A stretch of DNA of 64,000 nucleotides from Pseudomonadota bacterium (GTDB lineage Bacteria; Pseudomonadota; Alphaproteobacteria; Reyranellales; Reyranellaceae), in assembly GCA_018240745.1 (NCBI GenBank), contig JAFEFF010000184.1, forward strand, positions 50,988 to 114,987, written 5' to 3'. Positions within the stretch are counted from its first letter, which is position 1, and every line of letters starts with the position of its first letter. The notes under the pieces are model-generated. The model saw only the letters and a program-made list of their open reading frames with translations, searched no databases and was not told where the DNA came from. The position numbers were made by a program, and so were the translations under genes. Of the stretch, positions 54,412-61,900 are shown in pieces.

Positions 54412-55488
54412 TCAACGCCGCCGGGCGCCGACGATGCGGTCCCATTCCTTGGCGAAGCTCGGACGGTCCTTCTCGAAGGCGTCCCAGTCGGCCGGAATCA
54501 GCAGCTTCATCTTGCTGAGCGGCACCGCACCCGGAGGCGGCGGCACGTCCTCACGCGGCGAATGCAGCGCCAGCGCGTCGGCCAGCGCCTTCTGCCCGAC
54601 CGGCGACAGGAACCAGTCCATGAACAGCTTCCCGGCATTGGGATGCGGGCCTTCGGCGACGATGCCGTAGGTCTCCGACACCGCCGGCAGGCCTTTCTCG
54701 GGGAAGACGAAACCGATCGGCGCGCCCTTGGCGGTGAACTCGACGGCGCCGGAATACTGCGCCCCCATGATCACCTTGTCCTGGCCGTCGACCAGGCGGC
54801 CGTATTGCTGGACGTAGGAGTCGAAGGCACGCGGCTTCTGGGCCTCGAACTTCTTGAAGTAGTCGTCGCCCAGCAGCGGCTTCAGCATGAACCACACGCC
54901 GTGCTGCAGGCCGGAGTTCGAGACCTTGACGCTGATGCCGTCGGTCCACTTCGGATCGAGCAGGTCCTCCCATTTCTTCGGGGCCTCCGCCTCGGTCGTG
55001 TTCTTCTTGTTGTAGGCGATCCCGCCCATGATCACCGAGCCCCAGGTCCAGTAGCCCTCGGGCTTGCTCTTGTACTCCGGCTTGAAGGCGGCCATCTCGG
55101 GCGAAACGTATTGCACGAGGCCGTTCTTGCGCTGGAGGTCGAGGATCATCCCCATGTCGGAGAGCTGGATCACGTCGACCAGGTAGGACTTCGCCTGCCG
55201 CTCCGACAGGAGCTTGGCGTAGAGCGCGCCCGCCTGCAGGCGGAAGAACTTGGCCTGGATCTTCGGGAAGGCCTTCATGAAGGCGCCGACCAGCTTGGCC
55301 TGCCCGGCCTCCGGGTCGGTCGAATAGAGCACGACGGTGCCCTCGGCCTCGGCCTTCTCGACGTCGGCACAGGTCTTGAAGCCCTCCATCTGGCGCGGCT
55401 TGTCGCACAGCTTCGCGTTCTGGGCGTGGGCCAACCCGGACCAGCCGACGGCGCACAAAGCCATCCCCACGGCAGCGACCAGCCTCAT
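54412..55488 (-). CDS. Periplasmic binding protein, Fbp/Afu-like (PBP2 fold)
   Basis: The protein has 358 residues. A signal peptide ends at AHAQ (about residue 23), so the protein is periplasmic. The fold is indicated by GTVVLYSTDPEAGQAKLVGAF, GYWTWGSVIMGGIAYNKKN, WEDLLDPKWTDGISV and GPHPNAGKLFMDWFLSPVGQKAL. The adjacent-Tyr iron site of ferric-binding proteins is not evident, and relatives such as AfuA bind sugar phosphates, so iron should not be assumed. The start ATG at 55488 follows GGGAGGA. It lies 56 bp downstream of the GDPD gene in the same direction. Confidence 0.85.
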   Translation of the reverse strand: MRLVAAVGMALCAVGWSGLAHAQNAKLCDKPRQMEGFKTCADVEKAEAEGTVVLYSTDPEAGQAKLVGAFMKAFPKIQAKFFRLQAGALYAKLLSERQAKSYLVDVIQLSDMGMILDLQRKNGLVQYVSPEMAAFKPEYKSKPEGYWTWGSVIMGGIAYNKKNTTEAEAPKKWEDLLDPKWTDGISVKVSNSGLQHGVWFMLKPLLGDDYFKKFEAQKPRAFDSYVQQYGRLVDGQDKVIMGAQYSGAVEFTAKGAPIGFVFPEKGLPAVSETYGIVAEGPHPNAGKLFMDWFLSPVGQKALADALALHSPREDVPPPPGAVPLSKMKLLIPADWDAFEKDRPSFAKEWDRIVGARRR

Positions 55489-55544
55489 GACGTTCCTCCC
55501 TTGGATCGATTTGATCGCGACCCTAAAGGCGCACGCCCTCCGAT

Positions 55545-56321
55545 TCAATCGTTGTGTAGTCGGCGCCCGAGGGCGGATCGCTGCTGCAGAGCGATGTCGG
55601 GCCGGTCGGTCGTGATCTGGCGGATCGGCTGCGCCAGCCAATGGGCGAGGTCGGCCGCCTCGTTGGGCACCCAGACGCCGAGCTTTTCCGGCCCGAGACG
55701 ACCGAGGCAATAATCGAGCTTTTCGGCCAGCAGGCCCTTCTCGACCGCGACCAGGCAGCCCTCCATCGCGGCGAAACGCTCGAACGCCTTTTCGAGGCCG
55801 CCCATGGCATCGGCCGAGCGCCGGTTCACCGAGGCGAGCACGCGCTGCGTCGGCGCGATTCCGCGCACGATCTCCAGCGCCCTGGGCGCGAAGCACGTCA
55901 GGATCGCCGTGTCGTGCAGCTTGCGTTGGTTGATGACGTCGACCAGCCGCTGCTCGAGCCCGCGGTAGCGACGGCCGGTGACGTCGGTCTTGATCTCGAT
56001 GTGCAGCTCGATCGCGGACCCCGCGAAGACATCGAGCACCTGGTCGAGCGTCGGCACGCCGGCCCCGCCGCCGTCGCGCAGCTTCGTCGCCGCCAGCTCG
56101 GCCGCCGTCCGATCGGCAACCGGCCCCTGCCCTTCGGTCGTGCGGTCGAGCGTCGGATCGTGGATGACGACGAGTTCCCCGTCGCGCGCGATGTGAACGT
56201 CGAACTCGACACCCTCGATGCCGAGCGCGCGCGTGCGCTCGAAGCCGTCGAGGCTGTTCTCCGGCCACAGGTTGCGCGCGCCGCGGTGCCCGATGATGGC
56301 GACCTCGTCACTTGCCGGCAT
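55545..56321 (-). CDS. ugpQ: Glycerophosphodiester phosphodiesterase
   Basis: This 258-residue TIM-barrel GDPD has IIGHRGARNLWPENS, GVEFDVHIARDGELVVIHDPTLDRTT with the metal and catalytic Glu/Asp/His residues, and LHIEIKTDV. There is no signal peptide, so it should be cytoplasmic like UgpQ. It splits imported glycerophosphodiesters into alcohol and glycerol phosphate. It overlaps the ugpE-like gene by 14 bp (start ATG 56321), placing it in the importer operon and next to a glycerol-1-phosphate dehydrogenase. Confidence 0.92.
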   Translation of the reverse strand: MPASDEVAIIGHRGARNLWPENSLDGFERTRALGIEGVEFDVHIARDGELVVIHDPTLDRTTEGQGPVADRTAAELAATKLRDGGGAGVPTLDQVLDVFAGSAIELHIEIKTDVTGRRYRGLEQRLVDVINQRKLHDTAILTCFAPRALEIVRGIAPTQRVLASVNRRSADAMGGLEKAFERFAAMEGCLVAVEKGLLAEKLDYCLGRLGPEKLGVWVPNEAADLAHWLAQPIRQITTDRPDIALQQRSALGRRLHND

Positions 56322-57192
56322 CGACCAGCCCTTTCACCAGCCACCGCTGCAGCACCATCACCACGGCCACCGGCGGCAGCATCACCAGCAGTGCTGCGTT
56401 CATGGCGATGTTCCAGGCGGGCTCGGAGTCGGACTGCGGGATCAGGCTCTTCAGGCCAATCACCGCCGTCGCCATGCTCTTGTCGGTGGTGAACAGCAAG
56501 GGCCACAGATACTGGTTCCAGCCGTACAGGAACAGGATGATCGCCAGCGCCACCATGTTGGGCACCGAAAGCGGCAGCAGGATGCTGCGGAAGAAGCGCA
56601 GCGCACCGGCGCCGTCGATGCGGGCGGCCTCGCACAGCTCCTCCGGCACGGTGAGGAAGAACTGGCGGAACAGGAAGGTCGCGGTCGCCGAGGCGATCAG
56701 CGGCAGGATCAGCCCGCCGTAGCTGTTCATCATGTTCCAGTCGAGCGCGACCGAGAGTCCGGCGAGGCCGGCCAGCCATTGCAGCGGCAGCGCCACGTTC
56801 GCCACCGCCTCGTAGGTCGGCAGGATGCGCACCTCGACCGGCAGCATCAGCGACACGAAGATCAGCCAGAAGGCCACCATCCGCCAGCGGAAGCGGAAGT
56901 AGGCGATCGCGAAGGCCGACAGGAGCGACACCGCGATCTTGCCGCCGGCGATGCCGACCGCGACCACGAACGAGTTCACGAACAGCCGGCCGAGATTGCC
57001 CTTCTGCCAGGCCGTCGCGGCGTTCTCGAAGAAGCGGTCGCCCGGCAGCCAGGGCGGCGGCAGGGTCAGCACGTCGGCAGTGGTGTGCGAGCCGACCACG
57101 AAGGCGAACCAGATCGGCAGGCAGACCAGCAACCCGCCCAGGATCAGCAGGACGTGGCAGGCAATGTCGAGACCGCGGGTGCGTTCAACCAT
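56308..57192 (-). CDS. ugpE: ABC importer permease, UgpE type
   Basis: This 294-residue CUT1-family inner-membrane permease has about six helices. The EAA loop reads EELCEAARIDGAGALRFFRSILLPLS, and NQYLWPLLFTT is typical of UgpE/MalG. The start is ATG at 57192, five bases after the ugpA-like stop. It works with the upstream permease as a heterodimer. The ligand class (glycerol phosphate diester, sugar or polyol) is inferred from context. Confidence 0.9.
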   Translation of the reverse strand: MVERTRGLDIACHVLLILGGLLVCLPIWFAFVVGSHTTADVLTLPPPWLPGDRFFENAATAWQKGNLGRLFVNSFVVAVGIAGGKIAVSLLSAFAIAYFRFRWRMVAFWLIFVSLMLPVEVRILPTYEAVANVALPLQWLAGLAGLSVALDWNMMNSYGGLILPLIASATATFLFRQFFLTVPEELCEAARIDGAGALRFFRSILLPLSVPNMVALAIILFLYGWNQYLWPLLFTTDKSMATAVIGLKSLIPQSDSEPAWNIAMNAALLVMLPPVAVVMVLQRWLVKGLVDAGK

Positions 57193-57197
57193 GGCGG

Positions 57198-58208
57198 TCA
57201 GACGTCGTAGTTCACGTTCCGCTCGACATAGCGGAACTGGACCATGGTGAGGACGAGGGCGAAGATCATCATCAGCACCGACTGAGCCGCCGACGAGCCG
57301 AGGTCGATGTGCACGAAGCCGTCGAGATAGACCTTGTAGACCAGGATCATGGTGGCGCCGCCCGGCCCGCCCTTGGTGACCGCGTCGATGATCGCGAAGG
57401 TCTCGAAGAAGCCGTAGACGAAGTTCATCGCCAGCAGGAAGAAGATGGTCGGGCTGATCATCGGCAGCCCGATGCGGAAGAAGCGCAGCAACGGGCCGGC
57501 GCCATCGACCGCGGCCGCCTCGACCAGCGACGGCGGCACGGCGAGCAGGGCCGCGACGAGGAAGATGTAGTCGTAGCAGATGTGCTTCCACGAGGCGGCG
57601 AAGGTCACCAGCAGGAAGGCATCGAAGCCGCTGCGGATCGGATCCCAGGCGATGCCCATCCCCTTGAGCAGGAAGGCGATCGGGCCGACCGAGGGGTTGA
57701 ACAGGAAGGCCCACAGGATGCCGGCGATCACCGGCGCGATCGCATAGGGCAGCAGGATCACGCTGCGATAGAGGCCGCGGGCGCGCACCACGCGGTCGGT
57801 CGCGAAGGCGAGCACCATGGCGATGGCCAGGGTGATCGCGTTCTGCGCCAGCGTGAACCAGATGGTGACCCAGACCGACGACTGGTACTCGGGGCTGGTG
57901 AGCAGCGCCCTGAAGTTGTCGAACCAGACGAACTGGACGCTGTTGCCGAACGGATCGGTGAGGACGAAGGCCTGGGCGAGCGCGCGGATCGCCGGGATGA
58001 AGAAGAACAGCAGCAACACCAGGAGCTGCGGCAGCAGCAGGAGAAGCGGCAGGCGCGCCTCGCGATAGTGCGCGCGCTTGAGGCCTGCCGTCCCGCCGGC
58101 GGCGCGCGCGCCCTTCCGGGCGCCCGGCTCACGTTCGGCTGCGGCCGAAGAAGACGCGCCACTGGCGTGGCGCGCCCCCAGCGCAGAAACGCTAGTACTT
58201 CCCTGCAT
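57198..58208 (-). CDS. ugpA: ABC importer permease, UgpA type, with unusual N-terminal extension
   Basis: This is a 336-residue CUT1 permease. The conserved part starts near residue 50 (ARLPLLLLLPQLLVLLLFF) and includes the EAA loop LVEAAAVDGAGPLLRFFRIGLPMIS. The first 45 residues are Ala/Gly/Arg-rich, lie over a hairpin (58155-58174) and overlap the ugpB stop by 17 bp. ATG 58208 is the only ATG before the membrane core and has no clear ribosome site, so the true start is uncertain. Translation may depend on coupling to ugpB. Confidence 0.85.
   Translation of the reverse strand: MQGSTSVSALGARHASGASSSAAAEREPGARKGARAAGGTAGLKRAHYREARLPLLLLLPQLLVLLLFFFIPAIRALAQAFVLTDPFGNSVQFVWFDNFRALLTSPEYQSSVWVTIWFTLAQNAITLAIAMVLAFATDRVVRARGLYRSVILLPYAIAPVIAGILWAFLFNPSVGPIAFLLKGMGIAWDPIRSGFDAFLLVTFAASWKHICYDYIFLVAALLAVPPSLVEAAAVDGAGPLLRFFRIGLPMISPTIFFLLAMNFVYGFFETFAIIDAVTKGGPGGATMILVYKVYLDGFVHIDLGSSAAQSVLMMIFALVLTMVQFRYVERNVNYDV
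58155..58174. repeat. Hairpin at the ugpB-ugpA junction
   Basis: CGCGCCAC-TGGC-GTGGCGCG is a perfect 8-bp stem just after the binding-protein stop (58192) in the transcription direction. Such hairpins often raise binding-protein mRNA levels relative to the permeases. It lies within the doubtful N-terminal extension of the ugpA-like gene. Confidence 0.5.
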
Positions 58209-59508
58209 TCAGTTTCTCGAACTGCCGCAGGATCTCGTTGCCGCGGCGCACCGCATCGTCGAGGCCCTGCTGCGGCGTCTTCTTGTTGGCGAACACCGAT
58301 TCCATCTCCTCGCGCAGGGCGAAGGTGGTCTGGGTGTAGTTGCCGAAGTGGAAGCCCTGCGAATTGGCCGTCGGCGTGCCGCGATTGAGCTGCAGGATGG
58401 CGATCTCGCGGGTCGGGCTCTGCTTGTAGTAGCCCTCCGCCTTGGCGAGCTGATAGGCCTTGTTGGTGATCGGCACGTAGCCCGTCACCTTGTGCCACCA
58501 GAGCTGCAGGTCGGGGCTGGCGATGAACGCCAGGAACGCGGCGACGCCGTCATACTCCTCCGCCCTGTGGCCCTTCATCACCCACAGCGTGGCGCCGCCG
58601 ATGCTGCTGTTGTGCGCGGTGAGATCGGCTTCGTGCGGCAGGTAGGTGGCGCTCCACGGCAGGTCCTTCGCCTTCTCGATGCCGCCATGCGCCGCCGTCG
58701 AGGCGAAGAAGGTCGCGCACTTGCCCGAGGTGAAGAGCTGCTCGGGGCTGAGACCCTGGCCCGCGATCTGGATGACGCCGTCGTTGACCCACTTCTGCAG
58801 CCGCGTCACCTGCCCGACCAGGCGGGTCTTGTTGTAGACGAACTGGGTGTCGAGCCCGTCATAGCCGTTGGATTTGGTGCCCCACGGCTGGTCGTTCACC
58901 GTGCTGTAGTTCTCCATCAGGCTCCAGAAGTAGTCGCCGGCCAGCGACGAGCCGCACTCGGCCGCGCCCTTCTGCTTGATGGTGTAGAGCTGCTTCTCGA
59001 GCTCGCCCCAGGTGTCGGCCGGCTCCTTGAAGCCCGCCTTCTCGAACTGCGCCCTGTTGTAGAACAGGATCGGCGTCGAGGAGTTGAAGGGCATGCTCAT
59101 CAGCTTGCCCTTGTACTGGTAGTAGCTCGCCACCGGCTTGATGAAGTCGCCAAAATCGACGTCCTTCTTCTTCTCGGTCAGCAGGTCCTGCACCGGCACG
59201 ATCGCGCCCGACAGCAGCATGCTCATGAAGCCGCGCTCGTAGATCTGCACGATCTGCGGCGCCTTCTTGGCGCGATACGCGGCGATGGTGGCGTTGATCA
59301 CCTCGTCGTAGTTGCCCTTGTAGGTGGCGACCACGGTGTACTTGTCCTGCGAGACGTTGAAGCGCTTGACGATCTCGTCGACCCGCTCGCCCAGCACGCC
59401 GCTCAGCGCGTGCCAGAACTGGACCTCGACCTTCTGTTGCGCCAGTGCCGGCGCGGCGGAGAACGCGGCGGCCATCAGGCCGGCCAAGGCCGATCGTCTC
59501 AACATCAT
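58192..59508 (-). CDS. ugpB: Periplasmic binding protein, UgpB type
   Basis: The protein has 438 residues. A signal peptide (MMLRRSALAGLMAAAFSAAPALAQ) precedes VEVQFWHALSGVLGERVDEIVKRFN, the hallmark opening of UgpB. NATIAAYRAKKAPQIVQIYERG and MPFNSSTPILFYNRAQFEKAGF follow. UgpB binds glycerol-3-phosphate and glycerophosphodiesters; CUT1 relatives bind sugars. Starts at 59508 and 59505 are possible, and GGGAGGA favours 59508, which overlaps the dehydrogenase stop (ATGA). No UgpC ATPase is present in the operon. Confidence 0.92.
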   Translation of the reverse strand: MMLRRSALAGLMAAAFSAAPALAQQKVEVQFWHALSGVLGERVDEIVKRFNVSQDKYTVVATYKGNYDEVINATIAAYRAKKAPQIVQIYERGFMSMLLSGAIVPVQDLLTEKKKDVDFGDFIKPVASYYQYKGKLMSMPFNSSTPILFYNRAQFEKAGFKEPADTWGELEKQLYTIKQKGAAECGSSLAGDYFWSLMENYSTVNDQPWGTKSNGYDGLDTQFVYNKTRLVGQVTRLQKWVNDGVIQIAGQGLSPEQLFTSGKCATFFASTAAHGGIEKAKDLPWSATYLPHEADLTAHNSSIGGATLWVMKGHRAEEYDGVAAFLAFIASPDLQLWWHKVTGYVPITNKAYQLAKAEGYYKQSPTREIAILQLNRGTPTANSQGFHFGNYTQTTFALREEMESVFANKKTPQQGLDDAVRRGNEILRQFEKLNAGKY

Positions 59509-60869
59509 GTCTTCCTCCCGTCGTTGAACCAGAAACCGCCCGGCGCGAAAAGCTCGCACACCGCGCGGTCGAGCCAGCGGAGATCGTGCAGCACGTCGAG
59601 GCCGGTGAAGCGCCGACGGATCATCCGCGCCCGCGCGTGATCGCGCGCATGCTTGTCGCGCCCGACACCGAGCGCCGCCGCCGTCGACGGGCCGCCGACC
59701 GCGTCGAGCCACTGCCGAACGGTCGATGCCTGCGGCAATCGCTCGTGCAGCGTCCGCTCGAGGCTGCGCCAATTCTCCCTGAGCGCGCCCAGGCGCCGCT
59801 GAACGCGCGGTGGCGACGAAGCCTTGGCCAGCGTCTCGGTCTCGGCATTCGCCGCCATGAAGGCGAGCGGAAAGGAAGCGGCGATCTCGGCCTTCAGCGC
59901 CGCCCTGGACGGGGCGCGCGAGGCGAGGCGTGCCGGATCGATCGCGCCGAGGTCCTGGTGCAGCAGCCATTCATAGACCGCGACCATCGACACGCAGCCG
60001 ACGCCGACGCAGGCGCCGTGCGACACCGGCTGGCCGTCGAGCGAAAGCTCCTCCATCTCCCAGAGATGGGCGAACTGGTGGTCGCTGCCGCTGGCCGGCC
60101 GCGAATTGCCGTGCGCCTGCATGGCCAGGCCTGCCATCAGCAATCCGCGCATCAGGCCGTCCAGCGCATTGCGGTCGCGCTCCCGCACCCCGGCGGGGTG
60201 GCGCAGCCAGGCCGAAAGATTGTCCTGAACCATGGCGAACGGTCCGGGATCGAGCGCCTCCTCGCCCAGCGCATCGGCCATGATCCAGTCGACGCCGGCA
60301 ACCAGCTTGCCGACCAGGTCGCCGTAGCCCCAGGCGCCCATCGCCGCGGGCGCGCTGGCGATCACGTCGAGATCGGCGACCACGGCCACCGGCGCGGCAC
60401 AGGCCAGCGTACGCTTGAAGCCGCCTTCGCGCAGCGCCGCACCGGAGGCGGCATAACCGTCCATCGAGGCAGCGGTCGGCACGCAGACATAGGCCCTGCC
60501 GGCGAGCTCGGCGGCGTACTTCACGAGGTCGTTGATCACGCCCGAACCGACCGCGACGGGAAGCGCATTCGCCGCTCCGATGCGCTCGGCGAGCTGGCGC
60601 GCGGTTTCCGCCGTCGCCTTGACCCGTGGCTTCTCGCTCAGGACCACCGCGTCGGCCAGGCCGAGACCGGCGGACTCGATCGCGCGGCTGGCCTGACGTC
60701 CCGCGACCCCCCAGGTGTTGTCGTCGGCCACCACGACGTAGCGCGCGGCCCGCGCCGTCCGCCGCAACACCGCCGGCAGCAGGCCGAGGCTGCCCGACGC
60801 GATCGTCACGTCGCGCGTGGTCGAGGCGGCCGCCACGGCCCGGCTCAGCTCGGCGTCGAGCCCGTTCAT
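59505..60869 (-). CDS. egsA: sn-glycerol-1-phosphate dehydrogenase (EgsA/AraM family)
   Basis: This 454-residue NAD(P)-dependent enzyme of the iron-alcohol-dehydrogenase/DHQS superfamily interconverts glycerol-1-phosphate and dihydroxyacetone phosphate. The nucleotide loop reads GSGVINDLVKY (108-118). SMDGYAS is conserved, and likely metal ligands are Asp184 (GYGDLVGKL), His264 (PASGSDHQFAH) and His284 (PVSHGACVG). G1P dehydrogenases make archaeal lipid backbones; bacterial AraM occurs in Bacillus subtilis beside an arabinose ABC importer. Here it leads an operon with a Ugp importer and GDPD, pointing to a catabolic role. The start ATG at 60869 faces the SorC regulator. Confidence 0.87.
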   Translation of the reverse strand: MNGLDAELSRAVAAASTTRDVTIASGSLGLLPAVLRRTARAARYVVVADDNTWGVAGRQASRAIESAGLGLADAVVLSEKPRVKATAETARQLAERIGAANALPVAVGSGVINDLVKYAAELAGRAYVCVPTAASMDGYAASGAALREGGFKRTLACAAPVAVVADLDVIASAPAAMGAWGYGDLVGKLVAGVDWIMADALGEEALDPGPFAMVQDNLSAWLRHPAGVRERDRNALDGLMRGLLMAGLAMQAHGNSRPASGSDHQFAHLWEMEELSLDGQPVSHGACVGVGCVSMVAVYEWLLHQDLGAIDPARLASRAPSRAALKAEIAASFPLAFMAANAETETLAKASSPPRVQRRLGALRENWRSLERTLHERLPQASTVRQWLDAVGGPSTAAALGVGRDKHARDHARARMIRRRFTGLDVLHDLRWLDRAVCELFAPGGFWFNDGRKT

Positions 60870-60892
60870 TCTCTTCCCTTACCAATCCCGTG

Positions 60893-60922
60893 AACATTTG
60901 TATAGAATGGGATACAAATGTT
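60893..60922. promoter_or_regulatory. Operator-like perfect inverted repeat between egsA and the SorC regulator gene
   Basis: AACATTTGTAT (60893-60903) and ATACAAATGTT (60912-60922) are exact reverse complements spaced by 8 bp, centred in the 62-bp divergent gap. The arms are strikingly AT-rich for this genome. The position, 23 bp from the egsA ATG and 9 bp before the regulator ATG, makes it the likely binding site of the SorC-family regulator controlling both directions. Confidence 0.8.
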
Positions 60923-60931
60923 TTCATCCCT

Positions 60932-61900
60932 ATGACACGCGTCATGTCGGAAGATGACGAGCAACTCCGCGTGCGCGTGGCCTGGCTCTATTTCATGGAA
61001 GGCCTGACGCAGGCGGACATCGCCACCAGGCTCGGCATCACGCGGCTGCGCGCCAACCGCCTGCTGGGCGAGGCGCGCGAAAGCGGGCTGGTGAACATCC
61101 AGGTCAAGGCACGCCTCGCCGATTGCGTCGCGCTCGAGCGCGAACTCGTGGCCGAGACCGGCCTGAAGGACGCCGTGATCGTGCCGACTCCCGCAGATGC
61201 CGGGCAGATCGCCACCGTGCTGGGCCGCGCCACCGCCGACTACCTGGCGCGCCACCTCGGCGAGAACAGGGCGCGCGCGCTCGGCATCGGCTGGGGCGCC
61301 ACGCTGCGCGAGACAGTGCGGCATCTCGCGGCGGCCAACCTGCCCGAGCTCAGCATCAACTCGATGATGGGGGGGCTGACCTACGGCTCGGAGCTCAACA
61401 CCTTCGAGATCGCCAGCGAATTCGCCCGCCGCGTGAATGCGCAGTGCAACTACCTCGCCGCGCCGATCTATTCCGGCAGCCCGAGGTCGCGCGATACCAT
61501 CCTGGCGCAGGACGTGTTTCGCGAGGCCTTCCAGCGACTGGCCGCGATCGACGTGGCGCTGATGAGCGTCGGCGACCTCAGCCGCCGTTCGCTGCTGATC
61601 CGCTACGGACTGCCGCGCGACGTCACCGTCGAGGCGCTGCGTTCGGCCGGCGCGGTCGGCGACATCATGGGCACCTTTCTCGACGCGGCGGGTCATCCGG
61701 TCCGCCATCCGGTGAACAAGCGGGTGATCGCCCTGCCGATCGACACGCTGCGCAAGGTCGACACGGTGATCGTCGCCTCGGGCGGGCTGAACAAGACCGC
61801 GGTGCTGGCGAGCGTGCTGCGCGGCAGGCTCTGCAACGTGCTGATCGCCGACGAGGCCTCGGCGCGCGCGGCGCTCGGCATCGTGCGCGGCGCCGGCTGA
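60932..61900 (+). CDS. SorC-family transcriptional regulator
   Basis: This 322-residue protein has an N-terminal helix-turn-helix (about 22-52, GLTQADIATRLGITRLRANRLL) followed by a SorC sugar-binding effector domain (ALGIGWGATLRETVRHL; PVNKRVIALPIDTLRKVDTVIVASGG). SorC regulators respond to sugar or polyol phosphates, which fits control of a glycerol-phosphate or polyol operon. The start at 60932 is the first in-frame ATG; 60944 is an alternative, and neither has a strong ribosome site. It shares one base with the downstream kinase (TGATG). Confidence 0.9.
   Translation: MTRVMSEDDEQLRVRVAWLYFMEGLTQADIATRLGITRLRANRLLGEARESGLVNIQVKARLADCVALERELVAETGLKDAVIVPTPADAGQIATVLGRATADYLARHLGENRARALGIGWGATLRETVRHLAAANLPELSINSMMGGLTYGSELNTFEIASEFARRVNAQCNYLAAPIYSGSPRSRDTILAQDVFREAFQRLAAIDVALMSVGDLSRRSLLIRYGLPRDVTVEALRSAGAVGDIMGTFLDAAGHPVRHPVNKRVIALPIDTLRKVDTVIVASGGLNKTAVLASVLRGRLCNVLIADEASARAALGIVRGAG

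Noticed and set aside
54412..55488. Annotation as a ferric-iron binding protein
   Set aside because: The fold is Fbp-like but the paired-Tyr iron site is not evident and Afu-type relatives bind sugar phosphates; kept as ligand unknown.
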